64,000 nt of DNA. Source: Vanrija pseudolonga. Taxonomy: Eukaryota > Basidiomycota > Tremellomycetes > Trichosporonales > Trichosporonaceae. The position numbers and the translations under genes are program-made. The notes below the pieces were generated by a model. It did not search any database. It was given only the letters and a program-made list of their open reading frames with translations, and was not told the DNA's origin. The stretch covers positions 1,364,001-1,428,000 of the forward strand of contig NC_085851.1 in NCBI RefSeq assembly GCF_020906515.1, in the 5' to 3' direction. This document shows, one piece after another, positions 32,774 to 43,350 of the stretch; positions within the stretch are counted from its first letter, which is position 1; every line of letters begins with the position of its first letter.

Positions 32774-34802
32774 CTATAGCTTCGCCTTGGCGTACATCGG
32801 GGCCGGGGTCGCGCTCGAGTTTGAGCTCGGCGCGCTCACCGGGGCCGCGTTGGCCCATACCCTTCCAACAACCTTCTTAACGTCCGTCTTTACAACCTTG
32901 CCGGATGCGTTGCGCGGCAGCGTCGGCAGGATGACGACGACGGCGGGGCGCGCGGCGTGCCGTAACCGAGGCTCGGCGGACGCGAGGATGTCGCCCGGGG
33001 TCGCGGTGGCACCCGGCGCAAGCGTCACGGCCACGCCGACACGCTCGCCGAGGACGTCATCGGGCACTGGGACAGCGGCGGCGTGCTCGACGCGCAGGTC
33101 CTCGCAGAGCGCGTGCTCGACCTCTGCACTGGCAATGTTCTCGCCGCCGCGGATGATCATGTCCTTTTGCCTGTCGCCGATCGAGAGCCATCCCTCGGCG
33201 GTCATGGAGCCGAGGTCGCCCGTGTCGAACCACCCGTCCTGCATCGCCTTCTGTGTGGCCGCCGCGTCGCCAAGGTATCCCTTCATGACGTTGGAGCCCT
33301 TGACGAGAATCAGGCCGACCTCGTTGGCGGGCAGCGGCTCGCGCGTGTCGGGGTGCACGATGCGCACCTGCGTGAGCGGGAAGGGCACGCCGACCGACTT
33401 AGGGTTGGCAATGTAGTCGGCGCCAGAGAGACACGTGATGATGCCGTTCGTCTCGGTCATGCCGTAGCCGTTCGCGAGCGACGCGCCGGGCCACGCCTTC
33501 TGGATCTCGGCGGCGAGCGAGGCAGGGGGCGGCGCACCGCCGTAGTTGACCGACGAGATCGTGTGTCCTGGGGGCAGGCGGTCGGCGGCCTTGACGACCG
33601 ACGTGGCGATGGCGGGCACGCCGCCAATGACGTTGACGCGCTCGCTCGAGATGAGGTCGATGGCCGTGTCGACGTCCCACCGGCGCATGAAGACGACCTT
33701 GGAGCCAAAGGTCATGGCCTTGATGAGCCACGAGAGGCATCCGGTGACGTGGAAGAGGGGCACGGGGACGAGCATGACGTTTTGGGTGGCTGGGGGGTTA
33801 AGGCGCGCCTGTGCGTCGGCGTACGAGCCGCCCGCGCGGAGCGTCGCGCGTGCTGACGTGATGTTGGACGAGAGGATGTGGCTGAGGGCGCCGCGCTGCG
33901 TGACCAGCACTGCCTTGGGTGCGCTCGTCGTACCACTTGTGAAGAGGATCTGGCCGTCGGATTCAGGCGTGAGGTCGAACCCCTCGCCTGCCTCGATGGC
34001 GGCGACGTCTGCCTCGGTTGCAGTCACGGTGAGTTGCTGGATGCCGGCACGGTTTGATGCAGGGATGTGCGCGATGGATGACCATGCAAAGATCTGCAAA
34101 GGTAGGTTAGCGGTGCCTGGTGGGGATCGACCGTCGGCGGTTTTTGCGGAGGGGTGGTGGAAGGGTTGGCTGGTGGGTGGGTGGGTGGCTCCACTTACAA
34201 TGTTGTAGCCCTTGGCTGAGAGGCGCTTGGCGACAGGCACAATCTGCTCTGCGAGCTTGCCGTCGACGAGGATGAGGTCGGGCTTGGTGATGGTGAGGCA
34301 GTGGGCCTGCTGGCCGGGGTGGAGGGTCGAGTTGAGGAGGACTGGCACGGCGCCGAGCAGGTGGACGGCGACGAACGCCACGACCCACTCGGTCGAGTTG
34401 AGCCCGCCGATGGCGACACGCGAGCTGGCGCGCAGGCCCCGGCCACGCAGCCACGCCGCAAGACTCACAGCGCGCGCGTGCACGTCGCCGTAGGTTGATG
34501 TCTCGCGCGACTTGCCCTCTGGTGATGAGACGAGGTCGCGGTCTGCGAAGCGGTCGAGCTGGGCGAGGAGGAAGGCGCGGAAGTGTGGTGGTTGCTATGT
34601 GTGGGTTAGCTTGGTTGGCCCGTTGCGCGCGCCGCTGCCTTATCTCTCTCTCTCCCTGCACCTGCACACTCACATTCTTCCACACGCGCTGTTCCCTTCC
34701 GTCAATGATCGCCGTCGTGACCTCCCACCGCGAGCCGGGCGTGGTCGTCAGCAGCTGGTCGCACTCGGCGATGGAGAGCTGGGTGTCCGTCTGCGTGTCC
34801 AT
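32774..34802 (-). CDS. AMP-dependent acyl-CoA/acid-CoA ligase with peroxisomal PTS1
   Basis: ANL-superfamily enzyme that activates a carboxylic acid as acyl-AMP and transfers it to CoA. Three exons; start MDTQTDTQLSIAECDQLLTT at 34802. Short introns lie near 34595-34675 and 34096-34199. Motifs: P-loop QILFTSGTTSAPKAVLVTQR, VPVPLFHVTGCLSWLIKAMT, SVNYGGAPPPASLAAEIQ, ASLANGYGMTETNGIITCLS, GWFDTGDLGSMTAEGWLSIG, DRQKDMIIRGGENIASAEVE and the hinge/catalytic Lys in NASGKVVKTDV. The C-terminus reads YAKAKL, ending AKL, a PTS1 signal. It belongs to the medium/long-chain, 4-coumarate-like branch; the acid substrate is unknown. Divergently transcribed from the alpha/beta hydrolase at 35570, and probably acts upstream of the acyl-CoA dehydrogenase at 37634. 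Confidence 0.9.
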
Positions 34803-35569
34803 GGTGGTGGTCGTAGTTACAGTCTAGTGGTACTATGCTGAGAAACGAACGCAGGAGGCCCAAGACAAAGTATACACGCAGGCTCTATATCACTACAGCC
34901 ACGATGCGCACTGTGGCTGCCGAGGCGTTCGGCGTCGACAAAGCTGCCACATGCCGAGGATACCGCGACAGCACGGCACCGGGGGCGGACAGCCCGCGGC
35001 CGATAAAAAAGGTTTGGTGGTGCTGACTGACTGGTGGCGGCGTGGGCCGTTGGCAGTGTTCCTCTCGCTACCCTCGCTGGCCGCTGCCACTGCCGCCGGT
35101 GTTGGATGCCGAGCCGGCCCTTCCGAACCCCGAGAAAGGTCTGGGCAGGCCAGCGGACCATCCTATTTCCCCGGAACTGATGCGATGCATGCAAGATAGG
35201 CCCTAGTGCGATAGTGCTGCCGCCGGGAAAGAGGAATTATGCATGGGAGGTGTGTGGGCATTGTGCATTACACGAGTGGCGATCCCACTGGCAACACCGC
35301 GTGTACTGTGTACTGTGTACTGTGTACTGTGGGTGCCGGTGTAGTGTTGGGCACGGACAGTGTTTGCGCCGGAGCGCCTTGGCGCCCCCAACCAGTCCAA
35401 GTCATGCCTCCAAGTCATGTGAGGGGGACGACCCGGGTGACTACTCTGCCGACTACTACGACTAGGAGCAAACCAATGACGCCGACAGCGTAGTTGGACG
35501 GTAGCTAGCGAACAGCTCACTCACTCATCACTCACGATCGGGCTAGCGAGCAGCACTTACTCATTTCTC
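34803..35569. other. Divergent promoter region, ligase and alpha/beta hydrolase
   Basis: About 770 bases between divergent genes. On the minus strand, TATA-like elements (gatatagagcc and tgtatac) lie about 65-85 bases from the ligase start. A short tandem repeat lies at 35301-35330. No gene seen. Confidence 0.5.
35301..35330. repeat. 7-bp tandem repeat, about four copies
   Basis: About four head-to-tail copies of tgtgtac lie in the divergent promoter region. Confidence 0.8.
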
Positions 35570-36958
35570 ATGGCCGCACGCTCCGTCGGCGCGGCGACGA
35601 CGACCCTGGCTCGCATTCGGCTTCTCCCTCGAGGGCGGCCGGCCCAACCACCACCCCACACCCAGCGGGGCTTGGCACGCGGGGCACCTCCGACGGGTCG
35701 TCGCTGCAACTACTCTTCTCCTCCTTTGCATTACCGGCGCTACTACGCAACCATGCCAGATTCCACACCCACGCCGGACGCTGTACGCCCAGCCGTGCCC
35801 GACGCCGGCGCCGCGGTCGGCCTGCCGCCCGTCACGCCGGGGTTTGCCGACCACGTCTTTGCGGTCGAGGAGGGCGTCGAGCTGCCGCTGCGCTTCTGGT
35901 CGGGCGGGGACGGTCGTCGACCATGGCTCATCTGGTTCCACGGCGGTGAGTGGAGTGCAAGATGCATAGCAGCTGTGTGTACTGACGCCGCTCGCAGGCG
36001 GGTTCGTAGGCGGAAAGTGGTCAACCCCGCATGCTTGGATCGTCCCCGCCTTCACCCAGCGAGGGTACCACGTCGTCTCGGTCGGGTACCGCCTCGCGCC
36101 CGAGGCCTCGCTGGAGCACCAGCTTGCCGACGCCGTCTCGGCTCACAAGTATGCTCTGCAGAACCTGCCTGTCGATGCGCAGCGCTGCGTCGCGGGCGGC
36201 GACTCATCCGGGAGCATCCTCAGCCTGCTCGCTGGGTTCAAGTACGATCCCAAGCCTGCAGCCGTCCTCAACCTGTACGGCTGTGCCGACATGCTCGACC
36301 CCGTATGGCGTGCGCCGCCTTCAGACGGGAGCAATGCGTACATGCTCAAGCAGGGCGATGCCGAGCTCGAGCGGCAGACAGGCAGTCGCGACCTCGCCAA
36401 AGCCCTCGTCCAGTGCCCGTGGGAACACGAGATCCCGCCAGCCGTCCCGCTCGAGGCGACGCGCGCGCACCTCGGCCAGCCTGGGTTCGAGGTCGACGAC
36501 GCGCTGATACGCCGCATCGACCTCGCAACGTACATGTACTCGCATGCGCGGCTGCCCGACGTGCTGTACCGGCGCGAGGAGTATAGCAGCGAACAAGCGA
36601 TGCTGGCCGCTGCCGAGGCGCTGTCCCCGCTGCAGATGGTGCAAAAGGCCACGACATACCCGCCAACGTACATCATGCACGGCACAAAGGACACTTGCGT
36701 GCCGCTGCGGGAGAGTACAGAGTTTGCAGACAGGCTACGCGAGATTGGCGTCGCTGTCGCCGAGGATTATCCCGAGGCGGGGCATGTGTTTGATACTTGG
36801 AGGGTGAGTGCCGGCGGGAGCGCGCGGCATGCTCGGGGCGATAGAGATGCCGCTAGTCGTGGGTAGGACTTTGCTGATACAAGCAGAGCCCCAACGAAGA
36901 AGGGTGGCAGCGCCATGTCCCTCCCTGCCTCGACTTTCTCGACAAACACGTCAAGTGA
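35570..36958 (+). CDS. Alpha/beta-hydrolase-fold esterase/lipase (hormone-sensitive-lipase-like)
   Basis: Serine hydrolase of the alpha/beta-hydrolase-3 group. Exons 35570-35945, 35998-36803 and 36887-36958. The oxyanion-hole HGGGF motif spans the first junction (WFHGG, then GFVGGKW). Next come VVSVGYRLAPEASLEHQLAD, the nucleophile motif AGGDSSGSILSLLAGF, then THGTKD-like IMHGTKDTCVPL with the Asp, and YPEAGHVFDTW with the catalytic His. It ends CLDFLDKHVK. The first Met begins a basic, Ala/Arg-rich segment ending YRRYYAT just before a second Met at 35753 (MPDSTPTPDAVRPAV). The longer form looks like a mitochondrial presequence; the shorter would be cytosolic. It has no PTS1, unlike its neighbours. 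It may hydrolyse an ester or lactone feeding the adjacent CoA pathway (inference). Confidence 0.85.
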
Positions 36959-37633
36959 GCGGCAAGACGGCGCGCGCGACGCGCGCATGCCCACCTGGTG
37001 ATCTGCGCGTCGTCTCCAACGCGTCTTGGCCCGAGGCGTCGTCTGAATCAGCAGCAGTAGGCGGCGCATAGAGCGCGCAGCGTGTGGTAGAAGCGTCTCG
37101 GGCGTAAGCCCCAATGCCGCTGATAGCACGGAGGTGGGCGGCTTGCCGAGTAGTTGCCGCATATGATGTTGCGCGGAACGTTTAGAACGCCACGCCACGG
37201 AACCGTGTCGTATGCATATCCGTGGATCTGCTGCCTGCATCGGGTGCAGCGCAGCATGCAGCGCATAGAAGCATGGCAGCAGCAGCAGCATGGACCCGAG
37301 CGTACGGCCGCATGGCAGCCAGCAGAGTGGTGCGCTTGGCTGGAGCGGTGTTCGGTGTCCGGCGTTGCCCGCGTGCAGAGAGAGCCGACCCGGCTACTCA
37401 CGGCTCAGTGTCTGTGATGGGGCGACCCGCGGGGGCCTGGGTGTGCCGCGGTCCACCTCGTCGTCAGTATGCCTCCCCTCACCTGACCTTGTCGCGGCCG
37501 TAAGGTATCGGGTGCGCGTGCGTCTCGTGCGCAGTGCGACTTCTGGGCCACGGCTACATATACGCGAACCCGAAGCTGCTGTTGGGGGTGACTCTCCCAT
37601 CTCCCCCTCCCCCCCATCACACACACTCCCACC
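36959..37633 (+). other. Intergenic, promoter of the acyl-CoA dehydrogenase
   Basis: About 675 bases between same-strand genes. The last 60 bases are C-rich and lead into a good start context (caccATG). No other gene or repeat seen. Confidence 0.5.
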
Positions 37634-39520
37634 ATGCCCGCTGCTACATCAACAACAGGCTTCTTCCAGGTCGAGCCGCAGCTCCCAAACGCCTGGGACG
37701 AGGACGCAACACTGCGCCGTGCCGCCGACCTCTTCCTCCCCGCGTCGACAGTCACGGCCGAGTCTGCCGACCTCCACTCGTTCGCTGCCGACGTCATCTC
37801 ACCCGAGATCTTCGCGGCCATCACCAACGCTGAGACGCAGCTCCCCTACCTCAACGGCGGAGGATACACTGCCTTCGGCGCCCCGCAGGACGCGGCGACG
37901 CTCGTCACCTCGCCCGGATGGAACATTCTCCAGGACTTTGCCCTCGCCTCGGGCTTCGTGCCCCAGGGCTACGACGCCAAGCTCGGCGGATCGGCACGTG
38001 TCATTGAGGCGCTCAAGATCGCCCTCTGGGCCCCTAGCTCGGCACTCACCACCTGCCCCTCGGGCATGCAGGACGGCGCGATCGAGGTGCTCCGCAACCA
38101 GCTGAGGAACAACACGACCCCGCCCGGCTGGAACAAGGACCTGCAGGACACGCGCACAAAGGTGTTCGAGGCGGCGCTTGGCCGGCTCATGAACACCAAC
38201 CCCAAGGAGGCTTGGACCTCGGGCCAGTGGATGACGGAGCGCGCTGGTGGCTCGGACGTCCGCGGCACCGAGACGATCGCCGAGTGGGTCGGCATGGGTG
38301 CTGACGGCGTCGACTTGAACGGGCTGCCGCTTGGCCCGTACTCGATCTCTGGCTTCAAGTGGTTCGCCTCGGCCGCCGACTGCGGTGTGTCCATCCTGCT
38401 GGCGTTCACGCCCAAGGGCCTCTCGTGCTTCCTCGCCCCCACGCGCAAGCTCGTCAACGGCAAGGTCAAGATCAACGGGTTCAGGTTCCAGCGTCTCAAG
38501 AACAAGCTCGGCACAAAGGCGTTGCCGTCCGCCGAGCTCGAGATTAAGGGCATGCGCGCATGGCTTATTGGAGGGGAGGGTCGCGGTGTGGCTGTCATCT
38601 CGACCGTGCTCAACGTCACCCGTCTCCACAACGCCATCCGTACCGCCGGCTTCATGGGCCGTGGCCTGTCCGTCGTCCGCGCCTTTGCCCGCGTCCGTAC
38701 CTTCCCCTCGCGTCCCGCCCCCAACAACTACCTCTACCACATCCCCCTGTTCAACAAGACGCTCGCGAGCTTGACGGTCCGCTACCGCGCCGACATGCTG
38801 GTCGCGACGTTCATCGCTGGCCTCCTCGGCGCCGTGTCCACCAACCAGCGCACAGTAGCCGTCCTCCCCGCATCGCACGAGGACAACGTCCTCCTCCTCC
38901 GCCTGCTCACGTCTGTCGCCAAGGCGTACACAACAAAACACGGCGTCGCCCACCTCCAGGAGTGCATGGAGGGTCTCGGCGGTGTCGGCTACCTCGAGAA
39001 CAACGAGACGCCACACCTCAACGTCGCCCGCATGTTCCGTGACGCCAACGTCTTCCCCATCTGGGAGGGAACCTTTGACGTGCTCTCCACCGACACTGTC
39101 AAGGTGCTCCGCGGCAAGCTCGGCGCCGAGTGCGAGGGTGCCCTCGGCCGCTGGATCAACCAGGTGCTCAACGCCGGCTCGAGCGCACAGCTCGCGCAGG
39201 CCAAGCAGGCCATCCGCGCCCGCTGGGAGGCATTTGTCCTCTCCCTCCCGTCAGACAAGGACACGCTCATGCCTCACGCGCGCTACGTCGTCAACACGAT
39301 CGGCGACATTGTCGCGGCCACGCTGCTGGTCGCCGACGCCGAGCGCGACGGCAACGAGGTGGCCGCCGAGATTGCCCGCCGCTTCATCACGGCTCAGTTT
39401 GCGCCGGAGGACGTCAAGCCCGTGTTTGGCCAGACGGCCGGCGTGTCCCGCATGGACCAGCTCATCGCGTTTGAGGGCGACAACGAGGTGCTGGGCAAGA
39501 CGCAGCGCGCAAAGTTGTAG
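37634..39520 (+). CDS. AidB-like acyl-CoA dehydrogenase with peroxisomal PTS1
   Basis: Flavoprotein of the acyl-CoA dehydrogenase/oxidase superfamily, 628 residues in one exon. It starts MPAATSTTGFFQVEPQLPNA. FAD/substrate motifs: GQWMTERAGGSDVRGTETIA, SISGFKWFASAADCGVSILL, NGFRFQRLKNKLGTKALPSA and EGRGVAVISTVLNVTRLHNA. In the C-terminal half HLQECMEGLGGVGYLENNET, the ALGG-like turn GLGGVGY, and FPIWEGTFDVLSTDTVKVL match the AidB/FadE branch. The C-terminus is QRAKL, ending AKL (PTS1). In fungal peroxisomes, acyl-CoA oxidation passes electrons to oxygen; whether this enzyme is an oxidase or a dehydrogenase cannot be told. It lies next to a PTS1-bearing ligase. Strong codon bias. Confidence 0.93.
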   Translation: MPAATSTTGFFQVEPQLPNAWDEDATLRRAADLFLPASTVTAESADLHSFAADVISPEIFAAITNAETQLPYLNGGGYTAFGAPQDAATLVTSPGWNILQDFALASGFVPQGYDAKLGGSARVIEALKIALWAPSSALTTCPSGMQDGAIEVLRNQLRNNTTPPGWNKDLQDTRTKVFEAALGRLMNTNPKEAWTSGQWMTERAGGSDVRGTETIAEWVGMGADGVDLNGLPLGPYSISGFKWFASAADCGVSILLAFTPKGLSCFLAPTRKLVNGKVKINGFRFQRLKNKLGTKALPSAELEIKGMRAWLIGGEGRGVAVISTVLNVTRLHNAIRTAGFMGRGLSVVRAFARVRTFPSRPAPNNYLYHIPLFNKTLASLTVRYRADMLVATFIAGLLGAVSTNQRTVAVLPASHEDNVLLLRLLTSVAKAYTTKHGVAHLQECMEGLGGVGYLENNETPHLNVARMFRDANVFPIWEGTFDVLSTDTVKVLRGKLGAECEGALGRWINQVLNAGSSAQLAQAKQAIRARWEAFVLSLPSDKDTLMPHARYVVNTIGDIVAATLLVADAERDGNEVAAEIARRFITAQFAPEDVKPVFGQTAGVSRMDQLIAFEGDNEVLGKTQRAKL

Positions 39521-40656
39521 AGGCGGCATGGCTGCTTGCCACCACCAAGAGTCTGTAACTGCATAGAATCATCATAAAAGTTTAGTTCTCGTCATGGATT
39601 GTATTGCACTGTGAAGGCAGCGAGGGTAATGGTGGACGGCCACGGTGCACTTCGGGACGATAAGGCTTGGCGGTGTATGCGAGCGATGGCGTGCGAGCGT
39701 TGTGGGCGGTTATCGCGCGGCGCGGGGCGCTGTCGCCTCGGCGTCCGTCCGTCCGTCCGCCACGCCGCCGCCGCCCCTCTAAGCGCTATCAGTGAGCGAG
39801 CTGCGGATGGCGGCGGGGGTTGTGGACGGCGCCACAGTGGTGGCCCCAGTCGCGCGAGTGAGTCACACTCGGTTGGCTCCAGACCTCGTCGCCTCGTCGC
39901 CTTGCGTCATGTCAGTCACCAGTAGCCACTGAGCCACGTGAGCCACGTGCTGGTCCCATGGCCTCCAACCAGCTGCTGCCTGGGGCCCAAGTAGAGCGTC
40001 GGCGCTCTCGGGAAAGGATGCAGACAAGCGAACGGAGGGGAGGGGGGAGTAGGGCCGAAGGGGCGCAAGCGGGGTCGGGCGCATCCCGAAACTTGTCGTC
40101 CAGCTCTCCACCAACAACACGGGCCCCATCGACCTCTTCCCAGTGTTCAGCAAGCAGGCATCAGCTACCCCGCGGCCGCCGCAGCACCGAGGAATGCACG
40201 CCTCATAGCACCATGCACCATGTCGTTTCATGTGCGTCGCATGAGCACAAAGCACGCGGGGTAGTCGTGTGCGCTCGCGCAGGCGACGTCGCCGCACCGG
40301 CCCAAGTCTGGCTGGCTGGATTATCACGGTCAAATTTTTCAGGGACGCGGCGACGTCGGTCGGCCACAAGCTTGGGTCATTTGTCCCGGAGCTTGTCCCC
40401 TCGCCCCGCCCTCCTTCTACGGCCCCTCGTCCGCTGTACCCAAGGTCCCAGATCGCCTGTCCCTGCCCTGGGCTTACGCGAAGCCATGCAGCAGCAGCGG
40501 CAACGGCGCGCGCGCGCGCAAAATTTCCCTCGGTTTGGCGCTGCTGATCCACAATGGCGTGCTCGGTGTCGTAGCCTGCTGGCTGGCGACGAGGTGAGAT
40601 GATAAAGACGGCTGGTTAGAGACGATGGGACAGTATCCTCACTACTACTGAACACG
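39521..40656. other. 1.1 kb gene-poor stretch
   Basis: Between the acyl-CoA dehydrogenase and the AAAP transporter. It contains an AT-rich 3' region (caatcataaaag-like near 39565-39600) and GC-rich sequence with a short cgtc repeat near 39745. Open frames lack motifs. Confidence 0.45.
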
Positions 40657-42604
40657 ATGAGCACCGAGTGGCGCGACGACAAGAGCGACAGAACGGCCAT
40701 CACGCCTGCCCCGCCCGCCCCTAGCGTGGCGAAGCCGAAGAAGGGTGACGCCGGCGACATCGAGACTGGCTCCGGCGTGGAGGTGTCGGGCGTGGTGCAC
40801 GACGCCGTGTTCGGCGACATTGTCGAGCATGGGCCTAACTTTAGAGCTGTGAGTGGCCTTGTTGCCCTGGTTCGGGCCCGGTGGCCGGTGGACGCGAGGG
40901 GGGAGGGGGAGGAGGAGGAGAGGGTGTTGTTATCTCCAGAGGAGGTGGACGCGAGGACTCGACCGGGCTCCGGCGACCGGTCGGTCGGTCGTATCTGGCC
41001 TGCGCACCAGTCCTCTGCTCTGGCAGCTGGCACTCCTGCCCCCTGCCCTCCCCGTACCAGTCCTCTATCTGGTAGCTCGCGCTCCCCTCCCTTCGATCCA
41101 CCCCCGCCCCCACCCCACCCCCACCCCGCTCGCTCGGCGCTGACGCACCAGGTAAACGGCTGGGGCGCCTTCGTGCTCATGACCAAGGCCAACCTGGGCC
41201 TGGGCGTGCTCGCCATCCCGGTCGTGTTCAGCACGCTCGGCATCGTCCCGGGCATCATCGTCATCGTCGTCATTGAGGCGATTCTCATGTATTGCGCGTC
41301 CTTCCTCGGCCCGTTCAAGATCGCCCATCCCGAGGTGTATGGCCTCGCGGATGCGGGGTACGTGTTCGGCGGGCGGTGGGGCAAGGAGATCTTCTATGCC
41401 ATCTTCTCTATCTGTGAGTAGCTGAGGCCAGTGATTACCTGGCCACGGCCAGCTCGCTCCGCTCGCTGACCTTCCTCCCAGTCATGGTCTTCTGCACGGC
41501 GTCCGCCATCGTCGGCGTCAGCACTGCGCTCAACGCCATGTCCTCCCACGGCGCATGCACGGCCGTCTTCGTCGTCGTGGCCGCCATCGCGGGCTTCCTC
41601 CTCGGCTCCATCCGCACGCTGGGCAAGGTGTCGTGGGTCGGCTGGGCGGGCATCACGAGCGTCATGGTCTCCATCATCGCCCTCACCATCGCTGTTGGCG
41701 TGCAGGAGCGCCCGAGCGAGGCGCCGCGCACCGGACCATGGGATAAGAAGTTCCAGGTCGTCGGCAAGCCCTCGTTCGCGGGCGCGATGACTGCGATCAA
41801 CATTATCTTGTTCTCTTGTGAGTTGTGCCATGGCGGCGGGGGAACGGGGTGAAAGTGGCACTTCGACTTGCGTCGGTGCCACTTCCCACGACACCCCCGT
41901 GTCAGCCAGCTCGCTTCGCTCGCTGACACACGCGCGCAGCCTCCGCCACGCCCATGTACTTTGGCGTCCTCTCCGAGATGCGCGACCCGAGGCAGTACAC
42001 CAAGGCCATGTGCGGCTCGCTCACCTTCCTCACCTGCGTGTACCTCATCATCGGGTCGGTCGTGTACCACTTCTGTGGGCAGTACGTCGCCTCCCCGGCC
42101 CTCGGCAGCGCGGGCATCCTCATGAAGAAGGTGTGCTACGGGCTCGCGTTCCCCGGCCTGCTCGCCTCGCTCACGATCTTCAACCACATCTCGGCCAAGC
42201 ACCTGTTTGTGCGCATCCTCTCCGGCTCAAAGCACTTGACGGCCAACTCCTGGACGCACTGGGGCACGTGGCTCGGCTGCACGGGCGGCTCCGTGATCAT
42301 CGCCTACATCATCGCGAGCGCGATCCCAGTCTTCGGCAGCCTGATCGACTTTATCGGCGCGCTCCTCTGCCCGCTCGTCGCCATCATCCCAGAGCTCTTC
42401 ATGTGGTGGCACGACAACATCCGGACCCGCGAAGCACCGCTCACGAGGCGGCTCAAGATCCAGCTCGTCGTCAACGGCGTGCTGCTCGTCGTCGCCGCGT
42501 ACCTCACCGTCGCGGGCACGTACGCCGCCATCGTGGAGCTCATCCACACGAGCGTGAACACAGGTCCCTGGACGTGCGCGAACAACTCGGGCAGGCTCGA
42601 CTAG
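40657..42604 (+). CDS. AAAP-family amino-acid transporter
   Basis: Transmembrane amino-acid/H+ transporter of 484 residues, similar to neutral amino-acid permeases of the Mtr group. Exons 40657-40848, 41152-41413, 41482-41817 and 41940-42604 are in frame. After a 64-residue polar N-terminus, hydrophobic blocks follow: AFVLMTKANLGLGVLAIPVV (helix 1 motif), FMVFCTASAIVGVSTALNAM, ITSVMVSIIALTIAVGV and INIILFS, then SATPMYFGVLSEMRDPRQYT (conserved after helix 6). Next are LTFLTCVYLIIGSVVYHFCG, GLAFPGLLASLTIFNHISAK, HWGTWLGCTGGSVIIAYIIA and the last three helices. The first intron is 303 nt, long for this genome. The first three introns end with near-identical sequence around the branch site (see findings). 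Specific substrate unknown. Confidence 0.9.
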
Positions 42605-43350
42605 ACGTAGACGTAGACTAGACACTAGACAGTATAATGTATCTATCTCATCGACCAGGCGGGGCGTGCTCGTGTAGAGGTACACGCAGCCAAGGCCCGG
42701 ACGCCAGCGGTGCGGAGCATGCTCGTGTTGTCATCGTCGGCATGCAGGCCGCGCTGGGCTGGGCGGCTTGGCGGGCGGGGTCGGGAGATCGGCATCGCGG
42801 AATAGCCAGCGCTGCGGGGCATATCAACGCCGACATCCGGGCTACGCTTGCGCGCCGGCGGGCCCCCATGATCCGTATCTCACCCGCTGCACTCGCCCCG
42901 AGATGCTGACATGGCGATTGCCAGATGACACTGCCACAGGACCTTGCCGCTCTGTCCACCCCAGGCGTGGCGCAAGCCGCTGCCACCACGTCGTGGTCGA
43001 GCGACGCACCCACGAGCACCGCAGCAGCGCGTGGAGAAGCGGCTTAAACAGCCGCCGGGGTTGCACCCCACACGCCTGCAGGTTGGGGGTTCGAGCCCGC
43101 TCGCTGAATCCGAACCGGTCTCAGGAGGAAGGAGACTGGCGGCCGGGATTCGGGAGCTGAAGAGAGCTTTTTGTGTGTTGTCGGTGTCGGTGTGTGTTGG
43201 CTCGCCGCCCTGCCGCTCCCCCCGCTCCCCCGCCCCGGGCCCCCGCTGCACATCCATCGCTGTAATCCTGCATGCTGCTACTACCCACACGCCTCAATCT
43301 GCTGAGCCGTTGAACCACGTCCGTACTACCGAACCACCGCCCGTAGCCCC
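42605..43350. other. Convergent intergenic stretch
   Basis: About 745 bases between convergent genes. It includes a tRNA-like fold at about 43039-43100 that I do not accept as a tRNA (see rejected items). No gene seen. Confidence 0.45.

Noticed and set aside
37799-39016. 405-residue open frame antisense to the acyl-CoA dehydrogenase
   Set aside because: A shadow of the strongly GC3-biased gene on the other strand; no motifs and low-complexity composition. The same applies to 6407-7411 (antisense to SHMT) and 54034-55284 (antisense to the protease).
43039-43100. tRNA-like fold: stem gcggc/gccgc around ttaaaca, a ggggt/acccc hairpin and ggttcgagc
   Set aside because: No acceptor pairing, no A box, a poor T stem, and an anticodon (AAA) that is not expected. 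At most a chance or decayed fold.
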